Positions 42,085 through 54,113 of a DNA stretch of 64,000 nucleotides are shown in pieces. The notes beneath the pieces are model-generated. The model was not told the origin of the DNA. It ran no database searches and saw only the letters and a list, made by a program, of their open reading frames with translations. Numbering within the stretch: the first letter of the stretch is position 1; the number at the start of each line of letters is the position of its first letter. Made by a program: the position numbers and the translations under genes. Origin of the DNA: Cercospora beticola (taxonomy: Eukaryota > Ascomycota > Dothideomycetes > Mycosphaerellales > Mycosphaerellaceae); assembly GCF_033473495.1 (NCBI RefSeq), contig NC_088941.1, positions 1,612,001 to 1,676,000 on the forward strand, in the 5' to 3' direction.

Positions 42085-42912
42085 ATGACCACAATGTCGA
42101 ACATCAGCCCACGCAAGCGCAAACTGTACGTCTCTCACTCACCGTGCTGACTCATCTCCAGCTGACATTCTACCAGGTGCGACTTCTCGGAGGAGACCGT
42201 GATCATCTTGGTGGGACCGAGTGTCAAGAGCTACACTGTGCATCCAACAATCTTGACCAACCACTCTCGCTTCTTCCGGGCAATTTTCAGCAACCATACA
42301 TTCAGAGAGTCATATGAGAAAGTCGCCCGCTTGCCTGAGGTCGATGTCGGCATCTTCCAAATCTACATAACTTATGTCTACAGCGGCAACATCGTCCTAT
42401 CCAAGCATGAGGGCGGGGAAGAGTACGGCAAGGACAACGACCCGGATGGTGTCATGCGCTTTCAGATTCTGGTGCAGCTGTATTCCCTCGCCAACTATCT
42501 TCACGATGGTAATCTGAAGAACAGCATTATCGACTACCTGATGGGTCTCAACGAGCTCCTGGACAGCGGCGCAACAGCGGCAGCAATCACACTGGCCTTC
42601 GAGACGAACGCACAAGAGAGCAGCGCCTTGTGTCGGTTGCTGGTCGACACTTACCTCTTCTCCTGCTACCCCAAGTTTCTCAAAGATTCCTGGAACGACC
42701 TGCCATCGGCCTTCATCGGCAGTCTGACCTTTGGCTGGGCTCAAGCTTCCTGGGACAAGTCCACGGTATACGCGCACCCCTCGGCGGCCGCTCGTTGCAA
42801 GTACCACGAGCATGACGAAGATGTTCCTGTGGATGAGAGCGGTACTTGTGGGATCGGGCCCATCAAGACCACGCCCAAGAAGGGGGCCAAGAGCGGAGTG
42901 ATCAGACGGTGA
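42085..42912 (+). CDS. BTB/POZ domain protein
   Basis: Exons 42085-42125 and 42177-42912; 258 residues. The 51-base intron (GTACGT, CTGAC branch, CCAG) joins SPRKRKL to CDFSEETVII. The BTB fold covers about residues 16-110: TVIILVGPSVKSYTVHPTIL, then the typical SRFFRAIFSNHTFRES and LPEVDVGIFQIYITYVYSG. A helical region follows (QLYSLANYLHDGNLKNSIID), and the tail is basic (TTPKKGAKSG). In fungi such proteins often serve as adaptors or dimerisation modules; no kelch repeats, MATH or zinc-finger domain is present, so the partner is unknown. Confidence 0.9.
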
Positions 42913-43385
42913 ACATGAGTCAAGCAGGACCAGCATGACCAAATCCAGGTTCCGAGCATTATAGTACAGAGATGACTGACTCAATAGAAGCAACGTGGGA
43001 TGTGTGTACAAAAAGGCATTCAGCGCGAGAGGTTCCACTCTATCGGAGACGCTACGTTACTGAAGCCGCGGCCGCATAGCAGGAACATTTAATCGCGCTT
43101 GTCATGCTAGGATATCGTGTTCTAAAACAGGCAAATGGAATGATGGGGTAGTGTTCTGCTCAGCTGTCCGCTGGTCCGCAATACAAGACGTGCTCGAGCG
43201 GCCGCTTTCATGGATGGAAAAACGGCAAAATTTGGGAAAACAACCCAAGCAATTGGCAGCAGCGTACAGTAGTGCAGATCAAAGAGAAACCATGTGGGTA
43301 TCTGAAGCTAGTCTGAAGCTTTTTCTCTCGTCTCATCGGACGCGGCCGTTCACACTACTACCGCGGCCGGTGGACCACAACCCGA
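42913..43385. other. Convergent intergenic region
   Basis: 3' regions of the BTB gene and the F-box-like gene. Nothing else is seen. Confidence 0.5.
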
Positions 43386-45730
43386 TCACGAAGTCGTTGA
43401 GGTCACTTCACCGGGCTGCTCGTTGGCATCTGGCGCGGTCGCAGTCTCTGTATCCGTGTCATCTTCACTTCCGTCCTCGCTTTCGTCCTCGCTCCCTTCT
43501 CCGCTCTCCTCTCCACTCTCCTCTTCATCTCCCTCCTCAGCCTCCTGCAACTCCAGCAACTTCTTCTTCCTGGCCTCTTCAGCCTTCCTCTCCCTCTCCT
43601 CATTCCTCCGAATGATCCTCACCTCCGACGGATTCCACACCGCCCTCTCCTGCCTCATAATCTGCTCCTCCGTATAAACCCTCGCTCGCCGTCCATTGCT
43701 CGAGAAACCATAATTGATCATCTCAAGAACCTTTTCCTGCGCATTGATCTTCCTCCGCATCGCCTCACTCATGACGAGCAAATCAATTGTCATGAGCGGT
43801 ACGGGGCGGAAAGGACTGCCGTCCTTCGGCGGGAAGTAGGGCTGGTATCCTGTTTGAACGAACTTCTCCAAGCGGAGGCCCAGGATGGGTTTGGACTTGT
43901 TGAAATTGTTGCTGGGCTGAGTCGGACCGCGGTATTTGTGCCTCATCCACAATTTGAGGATGTCGATTTCTTCGATCGGTCTACCGTGACCAGCGCCATC
44001 GGGCGCCAAGCCACGGAGGACACGCCAGAGGGGTGTGAGGGAGTTCTCGGCGAGGAGGATTTCTTTGAGGGCGGAGCCTAAGGGCATGCCGTTTGCCCAG
44101 CGGTTGGGGAAGACGGTTTGAGCGGGGTGATTGACGGGAAAGAGGTTGTAACCTGGGTCGGTGAAGAACATGTCGAGTTTGAGGAAGAAGACTGTGGCGA
44201 GTTTGAGGTGGCAAGGGGCGATGTAGCGTTTGCTTTGAATGCAGAAGATGCGGTGGGCGTTGAGGGGGAGGTCCATGATGAACCAGAGGCGCTGAGAGAG
44301 TGTTAGCTTGGGGTTCTTCTCAATGCAAGATGTACGTGGCTCACCTTCATCGCGTCTCTAGTCTTTGGTGGCACTCTGAGTGCTCTGGTCGCAAGCTGGA
44401 TGAAAATGTCCTTCACAACTCCTTCACGCCAAACGACCATCTGAAGCCAACGCAAACTGGGCACGTCGCGCGAGAAGAGGTTCATTTGCGCGATGTCCGG
44501 GCCAAGATGGTCTGACTTTGCTTTCTGTCTCTTGATCGGGTCTTTGATGCAGAGATCAGCATAGTGGCGCCATGGGAATATCAGCTCCGCACCGGGTGAC
44601 CATGTTCGGACGCTGGCCAAGATGAAAGCCGTGTAGTTCTTGTTGTAATACCAGTGAAACTTCTTGTCGATGGCGTACCAGGAAATCAGAGATGGAATGT
44701 CCAGATAACTGACCAGCGTGATGATCAATGAGCTATCATCTACGAATGCGCCGAGGAGACTGAAGTCTTTTCGTTTTGTTTGTTGCGCTGCGGGAGTGGT
44801 CGAAGTGCCAATTACAGGACTTGCGGGATCTGCAATGGCTGCTACCAATGCTTGAACCGCTGGAGAAATGTGTTGTGAAGCTGTCAAAGGGGTAACTGGT
44901 GACTGGGCGGATGATACCGGCGTCAAGATGGTCTCGCGCTGGATTTGAGTCTGCGTATGTTTCAGACGTGGTACGCCGTTCTCGTCGTATTCGATGGTGA
45001 CTGTTGATGCAGGCCTCGAGCGTTTCTGGGGCGGAGGTGCTCTATCTTGGCGGATGGCCTGATCTACGCGCTCTTCTGATCGACGTCGCTTCTGCAGTGG
45101 TACTCGAAGGCCGGCCGCTGGATATGAATCTGGTGTTCCATTCGCAGTCACCGAACCTGGCGATAGCTGCACTCCAACCGCATCGCCGCCCTCCTCAAAA
45201 GGCATCGCCCGCGCCGCCCCTGGCTTGGTCATCATCAGCGCCAAAGAGGTGGTTGAATGCTTGAGGGTGGGACTGTCGGACGGTCTTCCCAGGGTGCTTG
45301 GGATCTGGGATGTCGAAGTCTTTCGGGGTTCGCCGATGCGAGTCGTGCTGCGTGCCGTGGACAGGATGGAGTGGTGCAACGGCGCCACGAGCGTTGGGCT
45401 TGAGGATGAAGTGTTCTGGAACGTAGTCGGAGTACGGGGTTGGCTGGACTCGCTTCTCTGGACCGTGGTGGCTGTACTCGCTTCTGATGGCGCTTCCTTG
45501 ACCGCTGGAGGACACGGTGGAGCGGGATTGGGAGCGGCGGCGGCCGCTGCGCTCGCTCCGAGAGTCGTATCGTCGTCGCGGATGGCGGGCTGGTGGAGTC
45601 TCATCGTCACGTTGTCTGCTGCGGCGCCGATCTCTGGATTCTCTGATATCTTTGGCGAGAGCATCAGCTTGGGCTTGGGCCTGGCGCTCGGCCTTCTTGC
45701 GAGATTTTCCTGGTCGGTGGAAAGCTCCAT
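43386..45730 (-). CDS. F-box-like conserved fungal protein, N-terminal frame uncertain
   Basis: As an uninterrupted frame from the ATG at 45730: exons 45730-44345 and 44291-43386, 763 residues. The 53-base intron (GTGAGC, CTAAC branch, TCAG) joins RDAMK to RLWFIMDLPL. The core (about residues 325-470) begins SSLIITLVSYLDIPSLISWY, an F-box-like helical motif, followed by FHWYYNKNYTAFILASVRTW. After the junction comes a conserved-looking domain (LKLATVFFLKLDMFFTDPGY onward) and a strongly acidic Glu/Asp/Ser tail. F-box proteins usually present substrates to SCF ubiquitin ligase; here that is only inferred. The first 170 residues are Ser/Thr/Pro-rich and overlap a second open frame on the same strand (see 45195-45940). 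A 58-base intron at 45281-45224 (weak GTCCGA donor, CAAG acceptor) could instead join that other frame to this one. Confidence 0.75.
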
Positions 45731-45940
45731 CGAATCCCTCGTAGTGCGACCAACCTGCAGAACTCATCAGTCTTCAACTTTGCTGGTCGATCAATGTGGG
45801 CTGCAGGAGACGCGCGAATGCACTAGAGGGTCGTTCTAGATATTTCTGCGCGACCACCATCCTGTGCTACCGAGAAACTTACAGCACCAAGAGGCAAGGA
45901 GGAGGGATCCGGCGAAGTAGTACAGTGACCCGATGCCCAT
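45195..45940 (-). CDS. Possible membrane-anchored basic protein overlapping the F-box gene
   Basis: Exons 45940-45883 and 45754-45195; 205 residues. Exon 1 encodes a hydrophobic start (MGIGSLYYFAGSLLLASWC) and ends at a perfect GTAAGT; the 128-base intron ends TTCTGCAG and the frame closes as WC-CWSHYEGFDGAF. An alternative start without exon 1 is the ATG at 45767. The body is an Arg/Ser-rich helix (KKAERQAQAQADALAKDIRE, then RRRSRQRDD), followed by a structured-looking part (YSDYVPEHFILKPNARGAVA). Phe, Tyr, Asn and Ile codons in this frame nearly all end in C, as in real genes of this window, so it looks coding. Yet 536 bases are shared, in another phase, with the F-box frame. It may be an independent gene, an alternative 5' part of the F-box gene, or (less likely) dual coding. 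Confidence 0.5.
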
Positions 45941-46871
45941 TGTCGCATTCGCGATTGTGTGTTGACCGTCGTCGCCGTTCAAAGAGTTCCTTTTGATGTT
46001 GTTGTCGAATTTGTAGTAGCTCGAGTCGAGTCGCCGCTTCACTTGTGCGGAGAATGATGTTGTAGTCGAGAAGTGCAGTGGGGCTGAGGGATGTTGTTTG
46101 TTTGCGTCGCGAAGCTCTTACGTAGTGAGGCCGCCCTTTTTGTTGCCTTGCCGAGTGTGACACCAAGTGAACGTCGCGGTGAATTTGCGGATGCAGAGCA
46201 ATAGGCTCTCATTTGCACATGCGGTGGCGGGACAAGGAAGCCGTGCTCATGGTCCAATGGGACTGAGCTTAAGGGCAGCACATGTTGTGGTACGGCTAGA
46301 CGCGTTGTTGCGAGAGGCTGAAGGGACCCCAATTCGACATCAGGAGTGAGCAGTTCCACGGCAGTGTGGCGAAGCTGCAGTGCCTCAGAAGGCAAAGCGG
46401 ATGAGCTGTCAAAGTCAGAAGTACTGTCAGGAGTGAATAAATTGTCCAAGAACCGCTCAGCTGGATCAGGAACAGTGTGAATTCTCGCATCCGGGTATCC
46501 AAATTGTACAATGCTCTTGCGAGCTTCTGATCGTGTTCTTCGCTAATTCCAAACAAACGTACGCTGGTTGAGCGTTGGTATCACTGGAAGGCCTGTTGAA
46601 GCGCAGGCCTGTTGAAAAGACCTCTTCCGCCGGAATTTCGCCTTTTCCTGTACATTTCCTCAACGCCGGTCAAATCCAAAAATCCAAGGCCTTCCTCACA
46701 AGTCCGAGGTACGAGTCTCGTTCCGCCTGAACAGTACCGGTAAGCCACACCGGTTGCTGCTCTTCCACCAGACCCCAAAACGCTCCACCACTGACTTTAT
46801 GCAGTCGCCGCTGCTGTCCATCTGCTCTATTGGTGGCCGCGACTCCTGTGGCACGGACCGCCAAATGCCGC
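45941..46871. other. Intergenic
   Basis: Upstream of the previous gene and 3' of GTP cyclohydrolase I. The minus-strand frames 46039-46449 and 46696-47004 are not recognised; the latter is a shadow of the cyclohydrolase. Confidence 0.5.
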
Positions 46872-47831
46872 TCAAGTTTTGATCAGGCTCAGAAACTCCT
46901 CCCTCGTTTTGGCGCGCTTCCTCAAGGCGCCAAGCATGCAGCTTGTGACTGTTGATGATCCAGACTTCTGCACTCCTCGCGCGCACATGCACATGTGAGT
47001 ACATTCCATCACAACGCCGACTCCCTGAGGATTGAGGACATCCCGAAGTGCCATGGCGATTTGCTTCGTTAACCGCTCTTGCACTTGCAACCGTCTGCTG
47101 AACATCTCGGCGATTCGCGCCAATTTTGAGAGCCCGATGACTCGGTTTGAGGGGATATAGCCAATATGCACCTAATACTTCGGGTCAGCGCGATCCTGTG
47201 ATACCTACGTCGACGCGACTACCTTTCCAAAGAAGGGCACCAGGTGGTGTTCGCATAACGAGAAGACCTCGATATCCTTGACAATCACTAACTCGTCATG
47301 GTTCTCTTTGAAGATGGCACCGTTCACAATGTCCCGTAAATTCTCCTCATAGCCTTTCGTAAAGAACATCATGGCCTTCGCATAACGCTCCGGTGTGCCG
47401 TGCAGTCCTTCTCGTTCTGGGTCCTCGCCTATACATTCTAGGATCGTTCGCACTGCACCTGACAGCTTGTCAAGCCTTGCTTTTGCTTTTTCGGGGTCTT
47501 CCCTCTCTTGCAGTCTATCGAGTGCTCCCACGCTGGGGAAGGACAAGCCGTCGAAGTCGATTGATGGTGCGCCGGTAGAGGGAGATATTGAGCGACTGGT
47601 CGTGGGTGGGGTCAATGGTGCCTGGTCGACTGGAGCGCGGGGCTCTACGCGTGATTTGAGGGCATCGATCTGAGCGTCGTTTACCTCTTCGTATTGTCTC
47701 GAGGACTGGTTTTGCGATGTGTGTAGCGGGACGGTCTGCGCTAGTTCGTCCATCGAAATCGGTTCTCTACGGGGACCGAGCCCACTCGATCGGATTGCGG
47801 CCAGGACACTCTCACGTTCGGAGTCAGACAT
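46872..47831 (-). CDS. FOL2: GTP cyclohydrolase I
   Basis: Exons 47831-47223 and 47171-46872; 302 residues. The 51-base intron (GTAGTC donor, TTAG acceptor) joins HLVPFFGK to [10 protein letters not shown]. The first 105 residues are a polar extension typical of fungal enzymes. The catalytic domain starts near residue 115 ([20 protein letters not shown]). Zinc ligands are in [10 protein letters not shown] (Cys and His of CEHH, about residues 193-196) and the Cys of [12 protein letters not shown]; the GTP-binding [13 protein letters not shown] and [10 protein letters not shown] segments are present. The enzyme converts GTP to 7,8-dihydroneopterin triphosphate, the first step of folate and tetrahydropterin synthesis, as a cytosolic decamer. 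The ATG at 47831 gives a start ([13 protein letters not shown]) consistent with the family. Confidence 0.97.
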
Positions 47832-49456
47832 GGGTGTGGACTAGAAGGGTGACTCGCGGGGTTGTGGTGATTTTAGATTGTGGATTGTGGCAGAACGTCT
47901 TCGCGGTGGGGTCGAGCTAGAGGAAATAGTTGGAGAAGGCGGCTTGGATGTAGTAGAACAGACGATCCATCGTAATATCCAACACTACACTCGCCGACCG
48001 ATCAGACGAGAGAGCGAAACGAAGCGCGCGAAAACTTACAGACTTCGGTCATTGTCTTACGGGACCTGCGCCGCCCGTTTTTAGCCGAGTTCCGATGCAG
48101 GGCGCTGGCAAGCCGCTCTCGTCGCGGTTTTCTGCCCTCTGCCCGCCTCAGACCACTCCGCTCCTGCACCCATCACCCACCCACAACTCTCACTGCGGCG
48201 CCATCTCGATACTCTGCGCGGGAGGGTCATGGCACTTTCACTCGCCGTCTTTCTTCCTTCTTCCCAGTCATCGCTGAACGCGCTCGGCCATTGCTTCGCC
48301 GGTCGGGATGATTTGTCCTAGTCCCTCCCACGCGCACTTTGCGCGGATCTGGAAAAGAAAACCCATCGTCACTTTCCGACGACAGCTCTTGTTCATCTCT
48401 ATCACGAAGACGCCCTGCGCGGCTCGAAGTACATGACCAAGGACGAAGCATCCGTGTCGCGTCGCGTCGCGCTGCCCAGTGCAGGATATCTAACCCCGTT
48501 GCTCGCTGCCTAGATAGTTTTACTTGACGTGATGCTTTGATGCCGCGACAGTGACGGGCGATGGGAGTGCTCGTCTGCGATAGCAGCGCCCTACGCGCGA
48601 GCTAGAGCAGCGGCAGCTGAAAGATGGACGTGGACCTCAGTGCGTGTTGCCCTCACAGACGCACGCGCGGACTGTCGGAGCAACTGCAAAAGGACATGGA
48701 CCTACTGAGACGCGGACTCCTACATGTTCCGGAGCACTCGACAGGGAGGATGAGCAGGTGGCCCATCGGCCAGCGTCCAGTGCACAGCACCGCCCGCGAC
48801 AACGTTCCGCTGAGGACATAACTGCTGGCGCTGCAGTTGACAGCGTCAGTCTTTCGGACTCCCGCGACTTGAGAGCACCACGGACGGCAATAGAGGCCAT
48901 CAGACACACTGGCAAAGCACTGTCAGAGAATCAGTGGCTCGCATGAGGCGTGACATGCAGTGAGCCGTCATGCGTGAGTAGCATGGGACCTGACCTGTCC
49001 GAGGACTTGGTCGAGGACGAAGACCTCAACCTCGCCGCGAGCCGGCCTGCAAGCACGTGAACTAGATTGTAATTTTCGACAGCCTCACAGCCGACAACAC
49101 GCTTCACGCAGCACGAAGGCAAGGAGAGGCAGCTGTTGTGCTAACTATCGTAGGGGTATCATTGTTCGCATCCGACTGTGGCTTCGTCTCGCCTACGCCA
49201 AGCCTGGCTCGCCGATGGATGAGGGGCGACTTGCATCTCGTAACAGCGCGCGCCCGAGTCAACACCTCCAGCATCAGGATTGAACATTTCACAGGTCTGC
49301 GCGTAGACAGAGACAGCCAGCGTGGGCATGGGAATCGAGTGCAGGCGGCAGTATCGCGTTTCCCTCGTGTCGTCGTGATCGGCGTTGCTTTGTCGGGCCG
49401 CATCTCTACCTCTCTTGCGCCCATCTCTTCTACCTCGACACCTCACCGAAAACCCC
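47832..49456. other. Divergent intergenic region, 1.6 kb
   Basis: Upstream of GTP cyclohydrolase I (minus) and the CTK1-type kinase (plus). It is CT-rich around 48100-48260 (CCCGCCTC, CACCCATCACCCACCC), promoter-like. The opposed frames 48644-48946 and 49138-49611 have no recognisable product. Confidence 0.5.
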
Positions 49457-52416
49457 ATGGATCGAGAGACGTCTTCGGGAGTGGCCCCGGGGAAAGAGAG
49501 CAGCACGCAGTCGAAGAGCGCCGCCGCACGACCTGCTCGCACCGTGCAGCCCGACCTGCAAAGTTTTGTGAAGCTGCCTTCGCCCGTGCCAGAGGGCATC
49601 AGCATTTCTGAGCCTCTGCCACAACCCGAGCCATCGCGCTATTCCAGGTCGCCGCCGCCCCGCCATCATCACCATCACCACCACCGCTATCGCGAGCGGA
49701 GTCGAAGTAGGAGCAGGCGACGCTCGCGCTCTCGCGGCGCACGCAAGGGCGGAGACGACGACTGGAGACGTCCTTCATCTCGCCAAGACGACCACCGGAG
49801 CTCGCGGTCTCACTTCTCCACGTCGCACAACCACGACGCATCCGCCGACCGCTCCTTTCACCACAGTCGCTATCATCGCACCGAAAACACTGCTCCCGAA
49901 TCGGGCTCGGGCCGCCATCACCATCGTTCAGCAGAGTGGAATGAGAGGAGACCGCGATCGCCGACTACGACAAAAGACGGTGACAGAGTAGACAATAGGC
50001 GCACTGGCGGAAGGCCAGACGACGCAGCTCATCGAAGATCGCCATCGGCATCATCAAGCTACTACGAGGACGGTGGTCGTCGGCGACGAGATCACTCCTC
50101 CGAGCGACATCGCGGGGAACATCGTAGCAACAGACGAGGCTACGGCCCCAAGGCCTCACATTCACCACGCCGCCCTCGGGACGCAGAAGTTGAGCAAGGC
50201 CTGGGCGACAACAAGAGATATACTGAAGGTGAATCTCGCTCGAGGCGCGGTTCGCCACCTCGAGACAGCAATCGAAGCAGTCGACGCGAAACACGATCAC
50301 CTCGCGGCTACCCATCTCAAGCTGTCAGCCGTGAAGGCTCGCTGATTGCTGCCAACCCCGGCGAGGAAACTGCCCAGCGATCACACAGCCGCGAAAGTCA
50401 TCTATCCCGGGCGACCGAGCGAAAGGAAGACGACGACATGTACGGTCGTGGAGGGTACGGGCCCCGTTATGGGGGCTACCACAACAATCACTACAACCAA
50501 GGCGGCTACAACTCGAACTCGCCGTATCCGCAACAGCAGCAGTCTTATGGCTACCCCTCATCTGGCCCCGGATACTACCAATCTCAACCTGGAAAACAGT
50601 ATGGCAGTGCTTCGCGTGACAGCTTCCCCCGTGCACCACCTCGCGGGGGCGCAGCACCAGTTCGAGGCACTGGCAGAGCTCACTTCGCAAACTTGTCATG
50701 GACGCCCGGTGATGGCACTAAGGGAGGTCACCTGGTAGAGCCGCAAAAGCCTAAGGAGACCTCTGAGCCGAAATCCGTGGTTCTCGCGCCTGAGGCCGAC
50801 GATGATGGCAACCCTTATCGGCCGCCGGTGGAGCTTCGTGCCGAGGATGAGCATGCAGCGAAGAAGCGCAAGGTTGATCTTGCAGCCCCTTCAGCGCTTG
50901 GTGCGGACCAGAAGACGGCCGAGCAAAAGGTGTTGGAAGCAGAGAGAGAAAAGAATAAGATCAGCTTCTCGATCAAAGGTCGAGCAAGCAGGGTAGCTGC
51001 CGAGGAGAAGGCACCGGTCATACCGAAGACGGAGACGTCCCCACTGGTCGCGAAGAAGACGCCTGCGGTGATATCTCCACTGGTGCAGAGCAATGCGCCC
51101 GCGAAGAGCTCCAATTACGTCGGCAACACTCGCGTATCAGACTTGTCACATCCTCGTCGTCCCGAGCCGCCGGCCACTCGCAAAGAAAAGGTCAGAAAGA
51201 AGAGGCTCAAGCCCAAGCCCGAGCTGAGCGACGATTTCAAGCAATCCGAAAGTGTCTATTACCGCAAGACTGGCAACGAGTCAGTGGTGGGTAGTGGCAC
51301 ATATGGCAAAGTGTACAAAGCAATACACGTCTACACCGGAGGCATGGTCGCACTCAAAAAGATTCGTATGGAAGGCGAACGTGATGGCGTAAGTCAAATT
51401 CTTGCTCGCCTTCATCATCCTCATGGCTAACATCAATTTAGTTTCCCGTCACTGCAATCCGAGAAATCAAGTTGCTGCAGTCTCTCAACCACGTGAACGT
51501 GGTCCCGCTCCTCGAGGTCATGGTCGAGCGGAATGATTGCTTTATGGTTTTCGAATATCTCTCACACGATTTGACAGGCTTACTCAACCACCCGACATTT
51601 GCTCTCACGAATGCGCACAAGAAGCACCTTGCGAAGCAGCTGTTCGAAGGGCTCGACTACCTTCATAGGAGAGGAGTCTTGCACCGCGACATCAAAGCTG
51701 CGAACATTTTGATTTCGAAGACTGGAGAGCTCAAGCTTGCTGATTTCGGTCTTGCGCGTTTCTACCAAAAGCGCCAAAAGCAAGATTACACCAATCGTGT
51801 CATCACTATCTGGTATCGCAGTCCAGAACTCCTACTCGGCGAGACTCAGTACGGTCCGGCGGTTGACATATGGAGTGCTGCCTGCGTCCTGGTCGAGATC
51901 TTCACACGACATGCCATCTTCCCCGGTGATGGCAGCGAAATCCATCAACTGGACAAAATCTACAATGTACTCGGAACGCCGTCGCGTAGTGAGTGGCCTG
52001 GGATTACCGAGCTGCAATGGTACGAACTCCTGCGGCCCACGCAGCGCGTCCAATCGACATTCGCAGACAAGTATCGCGAACGTGTCTCACCCGAAGCTTT
52101 CGAGCTTTTGCAAGCGATGTTCCTGTACGATCCAGCGAATCGTCCTACGGCTGCAGATGTCCTGGAACATCCCTACTTCACTGTTGAAGAACCAGAGCCG
52201 GCACAGGTGGTCGAGCTCGCGAATCTGGAAGGTGATTGGCACGAGTTTGAGAGTAAGGCTCTACGGAAGGAGAAGGAGAGACAGGAGCGGGATGCGAGAC
52301 GTGCGGCTCGAGAGGGCGATAAGCGTAAGGCGGAGGAGACACCTACTGGCGCCGCACAACCCGACGCGAAGAAGCTGAAGGCTCCGGCCGGACCCAGTAC
52401 CGAGGTCGCGGTATAG
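49457..52416 (+). CDS. CTK1: Ctk1/CDK12-type RNA polymerase II CTD kinase
   Basis: Exons 49457-51388 and 51442-52416; 968 residues. The 53-base intron (GTAAGT, GGCTAAC branch, TTAG) falls between EGERDG and FPVTAIREIK. Residues 1-590 are a disordered extension rich in Arg-Ser dipeptides, His runs and Gly/Tyr/Gln repeats, as in CDK12/13 and fungal relatives. The kinase domain starts near residue 600: glycine loop VGSGTYGKVYKA, VALKK, the cyclin-binding PVTAIRE helix (PITAIRE-like), the catalytic loop VLHRDIKAANILI (HRD near residue 725), ADFGLARF, and a T-loop with NRVITIWYRSPELLLG. The C-terminal tail is Lys/Glu-rich. This is the catalytic subunit of CTDK-I, which phosphorylates Ser2 of the polymerase II C-terminal repeats in the nucleus. 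The first ATG of the frame is at 49457; earlier codons lack one. Confidence 0.95.
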
Positions 52417-52743
52417 ATGTGCGTTGTGAAAGGTAGAATCCTCCTGATTGTAGGCAGAGGTGTAATGAATAAATTGGCAGTACAAGCCAGAGAACAGCAT
52501 AAACTGTATCATCACCCATCATGGAACAAGTCTGTGTGTCAATCACGAGTTCTTATTTCGGGTCGCTTGCCTGCGCTCTGGATAATAATACAACCTGCCT
52601 CATCGACATGTGGTCCTGTTGCGTCCACTTCTTTTGCCCGCCGTTTCCAACATAAGCAATCAACCAAACCACCTGGTATCACAATAGACGGTCAACTACT
52701 CCATAAAACACCAATCCCCAAACTTTCCCAGTTCCTTTCAAAT
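52417..52743. other. Convergent intergenic region
   Basis: 3' regions of the kinase gene and the receptor-like gene; AT-richer than its flanks, with AATAAA-like words (ATGAATAAATTGG near 52464). Confidence 0.5.
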
Positions 52744-54113
52744 TCAGGGCGCAGTATAATATCCCAACTGCTGCCTCTCACTCACCAAACCCCTCACACT
52801 CTCCGTCTCCTCCAATTTCCTCCTCGAATAACTCGTCGAGTCTCTCTCCTCTTCCTGCTCCACAATCGTCGTGACGTGTATGCCATGCTGAGGATGTGGA
52901 TGATGGTGGTGTCCTCCCCTCCCGTCCGGAGGTGTGAGCCTTCCGCGAAGGCTGTCTTCATCCTCTGTCGAAGAACTGTGATGTTCGATGATATCCTTCT
53001 CACTTTTATTACTCCCTCTCCCTAGCTTCGAGGCCATTCTTTTCATTTTTCCTCCAACGCCGCCGCTCCCGGCAGCAGATGAGGAGCCTGTGGAAGATTT
53101 TTCGATATCTCGATTGTTGCGGTGAACATCATGGTTGGCGGAAATATGGCATTCGGCATGATGTTTTCTTCCGCGACCGCTGAGTTCCAGGCCAGCGAAA
53201 TCCGCGCCTGAGGGCCTGCTGCCGCCGTGGACGGAAGAGAAGAGTCGGGGAAAGTACCGCGTGATGCAACCTTTCAGGGTTGGAATGCAGGAGCAGACGA
53301 TACCAACGTTGACCTCGAGAGAGGACCAAATTGCGGCAAGAGGGTTGTCCCAGCTGACATCGTTGCTGACGGAGATGGCGTAGAGAGCGCTGAGGCGCAT
53401 TATGGATATGATGCAGACGACGCCGCCCATGCCGAAGACGACCATGAGGATGTAGCGTTGGCGTTTGGGAAGGTTGAGAGATTTGAGGACTGGCAAAGGG
53501 AGGACGGTGGTTGCGATATCGGTGACAATGTTCATGGCTGCATTGGAGAACCTAGAAATCGGCATGAGCTAGTTGTTCCTGTTCTGAGCATGGTTTTTGA
53601 GGGCTGAACTTACCATACTGCCAAGCGATTTAGACATGCGCCTGGTATAGAGTCGTCCCAGAAATGTTGTATAGGCCAGCAAGCGAATAGAGCAGAAAAG
53701 AATGCCCACCCAGTCCAGGCGACAATGACGGCCATTAATATCCAGCACCACCTGCGGAATCGCCTGTCTGGGAAGATTCGAAGATATTGGAATAAGATCG
53801 ATAGCTTTGCGAACATGAGGGCAGGATAATAGATCCATACGGAGGCCCAAAACCAGATCAAGGAGTACTTGTTATCGTTGGGCGACAATGAAGCTGCATG
53901 CCTGCCCATGCCGTACTTGACTTGTAGTACCATACATGCTGTGAGGGCGATGGTGAAGATCAGTGCTATGGTGATGATAAAGTCATCGATGCCCGGTTGC
54001 TTGACGATTGCTATTCGGGTGAACAGCCGGAAAGCTGTGGTGATGAAAGCGAGGATAGTAAAGGCAACGGTTACGCCGACGACAGCGCTGCCCGGTGCGT
54101 GGCCAACAGCCAT
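52744..54113 (-). CDS. Fungal rhodopsin-domain (PTH11-like) seven-helix membrane protein
   Basis: Exons 54113-53614 and 53551-52744; 435 residues. The 62-base intron (GTAAGT, CTAG acceptor) joins NRLAVW to FSNAAMNIVTD. Seven hydrophobic helices occupy about residues 8-285, starting VVGVTVAFTILAFITTAFRL. Family words are present: RIAIVKQPGIDDFIITIA after helix 1, YGMGRH, KLSILFQYLRIFP, FACWPIQHFW before the intron and NIVTDIATTVLPLPVLKSL after it. The C-terminal 150 residues are polar, cytosolic by prediction and rich in Ser, Gly and His (GRGGHHHHPHPQHG). No N-terminal CFEM domain or signal peptide is visible. The family includes Pth11-like receptors and many proteins of unknown role; signalling is inference. 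In-frame codons upstream of 54113 continue to 54305, but the ATG chosen matches the usual short N-terminus. Confidence 0.88.
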
